DNA from: a virus
Virus record (IMG/VR): IMGVR_UViG_3300005515_000045
Span: 1-29,468 of that record
Reading direction: 5' to 3' (one strand)
DNA: 29,468 bases
A program made the translations under genes and the position numbers. Positions 28,489 through 29,468 of this stretch are shown piece by piece (the stretch's first letter is position 1; every line of letters starts with the position of its first letter). A model generated the notes under the pieces. That model was not told the origin of the DNA. It saw nothing but the letters and a program-made list of their open reading frames with translations, and ran no database searches.

Positions 28489-28932
28489 TCAGCCGCGCAG
28501 GTCGAACAGCATCTGGCCGGTCTTGCCGGCGCCGGCGTAGGTCGCAGCGGCCGCGGTCACCTTGAGCCCGAGGCGGCGCGCGCCGGTCGCGACAGCCTGG
28601 GCTGCGTCGGTGCTCGGGTTGCGGACCACGGCGTTGGTCTGGCCAGCGGTCAGGCCGGCGGCATAGACGACGGCCAGGTCGGTGCTGCCGGCGTTCAGTT
28701 CGCCGAAGCTCCACGCGATCGTCGGCGTCGCGTTGGTGTCGATGTCCGGCAGGTGCAGCGACCAGTCCTGCGGGACCACGCCCGGCGGCACCTCGATGAC
28801 CTCGATGATGTCGCCGACGGCGTAGTTGGCTGCCGGAAAGTCGATGTCGACCGGCACGCTCATGAGCGCAGCCGACTCGGGCTGCGGGACGTTCTTGATC
28901 TTGGAAAAGACTTTGGTGGTGAACTTGGCCAC
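28489..28932 (-). CDS. Small capsid-adjacent protein
   Basis: This frame encodes 147 residues. I place the start at GTG 28932, because AAGGAG lies six bases before it; an ATG further up (28974) has no such site. The protein (start MAKFTTKVFSKIKNV) is beta-rich, with two near-repeated turns (NYAVGDIIEVIEVPPG, WSLHLPDIDTNATPTI). Its glycine- and alanine-rich C-terminal half has VVRNPSTDAAQAVATGARRLGLKV. It lies directly after the major capsid gene and before a strong terminator, so it is expected to be abundant. A head decoration or head-completion protein is the natural guess. I do not recognise a family. Confidence 0.6.
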   Translation of the reverse strand: MAKFTTKVFSKIKNVPQPESAALMSVPVDIDFPAANYAVGDIIEVIEVPPGVVPQDWSLHLPDIDTNATPTIAWSFGELNAGSTDLAVVYAAGLTAGQTNAVVRNPSTDAAQAVATGARRLGLKVTAAAATYAGAGKTGQMLFDLRG

Positions 28933-28989
28933 GGCGGGCTCCTTGAAGTTGCGGATGAACGACGAGAGGCCCACGGAGGGGCCCCTGCA

Positions 28990-29468
28990 TCAAGCGTTCG
29001 GATCCTTCGCGTAGGTGTCGCAGGCGAACACGCCGAAGTCCTTCTGGACGGTGCCGTCCTTGGACTTGTAGGTCGTCTTCTTCACGCCGAAGATCGAGTT
29101 CGTGCCGATCTTCACGGCGTTGCCGTGGTCCTTCGACTCCTCGGTCCAGTCGAAGCGCATGCCGGTGCCCGGGGAGCCGTAGGCGATCACCGCGGCCTGG
29201 GCACCGAGGAACAGCGCGCGGCGGGCCGGCAGGTTCGCGCCAGCGCCGTAGTCGCCGAAGCCGATCACGTTGCGGTGCTTGTGCAGGATCACGTCCGCAT
29301 ACATGCCTTCCGCGCCGGTGAAGATCGGGTTCTTCGCGCCCTGCGCCGCGGCGGCCGCCTTCTGGATGTCCAGCCACTGGCCCGTCGCCGTGTTCGACTT
29401 CATCGAGTCGAACTGGAACGTGTGCATCAGCATCAGGTACCGCTCTTCGCCGTCGATCTCCAGCGGCA
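28990..29468 (-). CDS. Major capsid protein, N4-gp56 family (C-terminal part; cut by window edge)
   Basis: The open frame runs to the window edge, so the real start is outside; the visible part is about 159 codons. It reads EERYLMLMHTFQFDSMKSN, then NPIFTGAEGMYADVILHKHRNVI, then ARRALFLGAQAAVIAYGSPG, which is the typical C-terminal region of N4-gp56-type major capsid proteins with the HK97-like fold. The end has FGVKKTTYKSKDG. An internal ATG at 29433 is not the true start, because the sequence upstream of it remains in frame and family-like. The protein forms the icosahedral shell. The next gene starts 57 bases after its stop, and the first strong terminator follows that gene. Confidence 0.88.
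   Translation of the reverse strand, partial: PLEIDGEERYLMLMHTFQFDSMKSNTATGQWLDIQKAAAAAQGAKNPIFTGAEGMYADVILHKHRNVIGFGDYGAGANLPARRALFLGAQAAVIAYGSPGTGMRFDWTEESKDHGNAVKIGTNSIFGVKKTTYKSKDGTVQKDFGVFACDTYAKDPNA

Noticed and set aside
28978-28985. GGGGCCCC palindrome between capsid and capsid-adjacent gene as a terminator
   Set aside because: It has no loop and no T tract; the real terminator lies after the following gene at 28433-28461.
1-29468. CRISPR array, tRNA gene, integrase or attachment site
   Set aside because: No spaced direct repeats, cloverleaf, recombinase motif or duplicated core was seen in the window.

Overview
The window is a late (structural and lysis) gene cluster of a tailed phage or prophage, most likely a short-tailed podovirus. 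Its host is probably a GC-rich proteobacterium, perhaps a betaproteobacterium; the host is inferred only from base composition and protein style. Nearly every gene lies on the minus strand, so the cluster is read from right to left. The clearest phage marker is at the right edge, the C-terminal part of an N4-gp56-type major capsid protein. The other anchors are a 2,760-residue PLxRFG/polyvalent protein at the left end and a complete holin, endolysin and spanin cassette.

In transcription order the layout is: capsid (cut by the window edge) and a small capsid-adjacent protein; an intrinsic terminator; an acidic HeH-domain protein; two adaptor-like proteins; a fibre-tail adaptor-like protein; two fibre or Ig-like proteins; and a 1,424-residue spike-like protein with a signal peptide, two beta-helix regions, an Ig-like domain and a purple-acid-phosphatase-like phosphoesterase. 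A cadherin-like protein follows, then the lysis cassette, a lower-GC plus-strand moron gene, a large tail protein (possible nozzle), a fibre/tip protein and a DUF4376 protein. Next come an Asp/Asn beta-hydroxylase-like oxygenase, a GNAT acetyltransferase, an internal-virion-like protein ending in an S74 intramolecular chaperone, a coiled-coil virion protein, the giant polyvalent protein and a small membrane protein.

Most genes touch through ATGA or TGATG overlaps, so translational coupling is the rule. Three places break the coupling: before the holin, before the large tail protein and before the oxygenase. Each of these carries the same 12-base element, CGGTTG(A/C)TTTCC read on the minus strand, a candidate phage promoter or RNA-processing site.

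The first 580 bases differ from the rest. They are AT-rich for about 330 bases, hold several inverted repeats and a possible plus-strand promoter, and contain no gene I can name. A 25-codon plus-strand ORF with a ribosome binding site and two following hairpins may form a small transcript that converges on the end of the late operon.

The strongest leads are the signal-peptide spike with a phosphoesterase head, the moron with a damaged PD-(D/E)XK-like motif, the repeated intergenic element and the hydroxylase/acetyltransferase pair inside a virion operon. No reverse transcriptase, integrase, CRISPR array or tRNA was seen.
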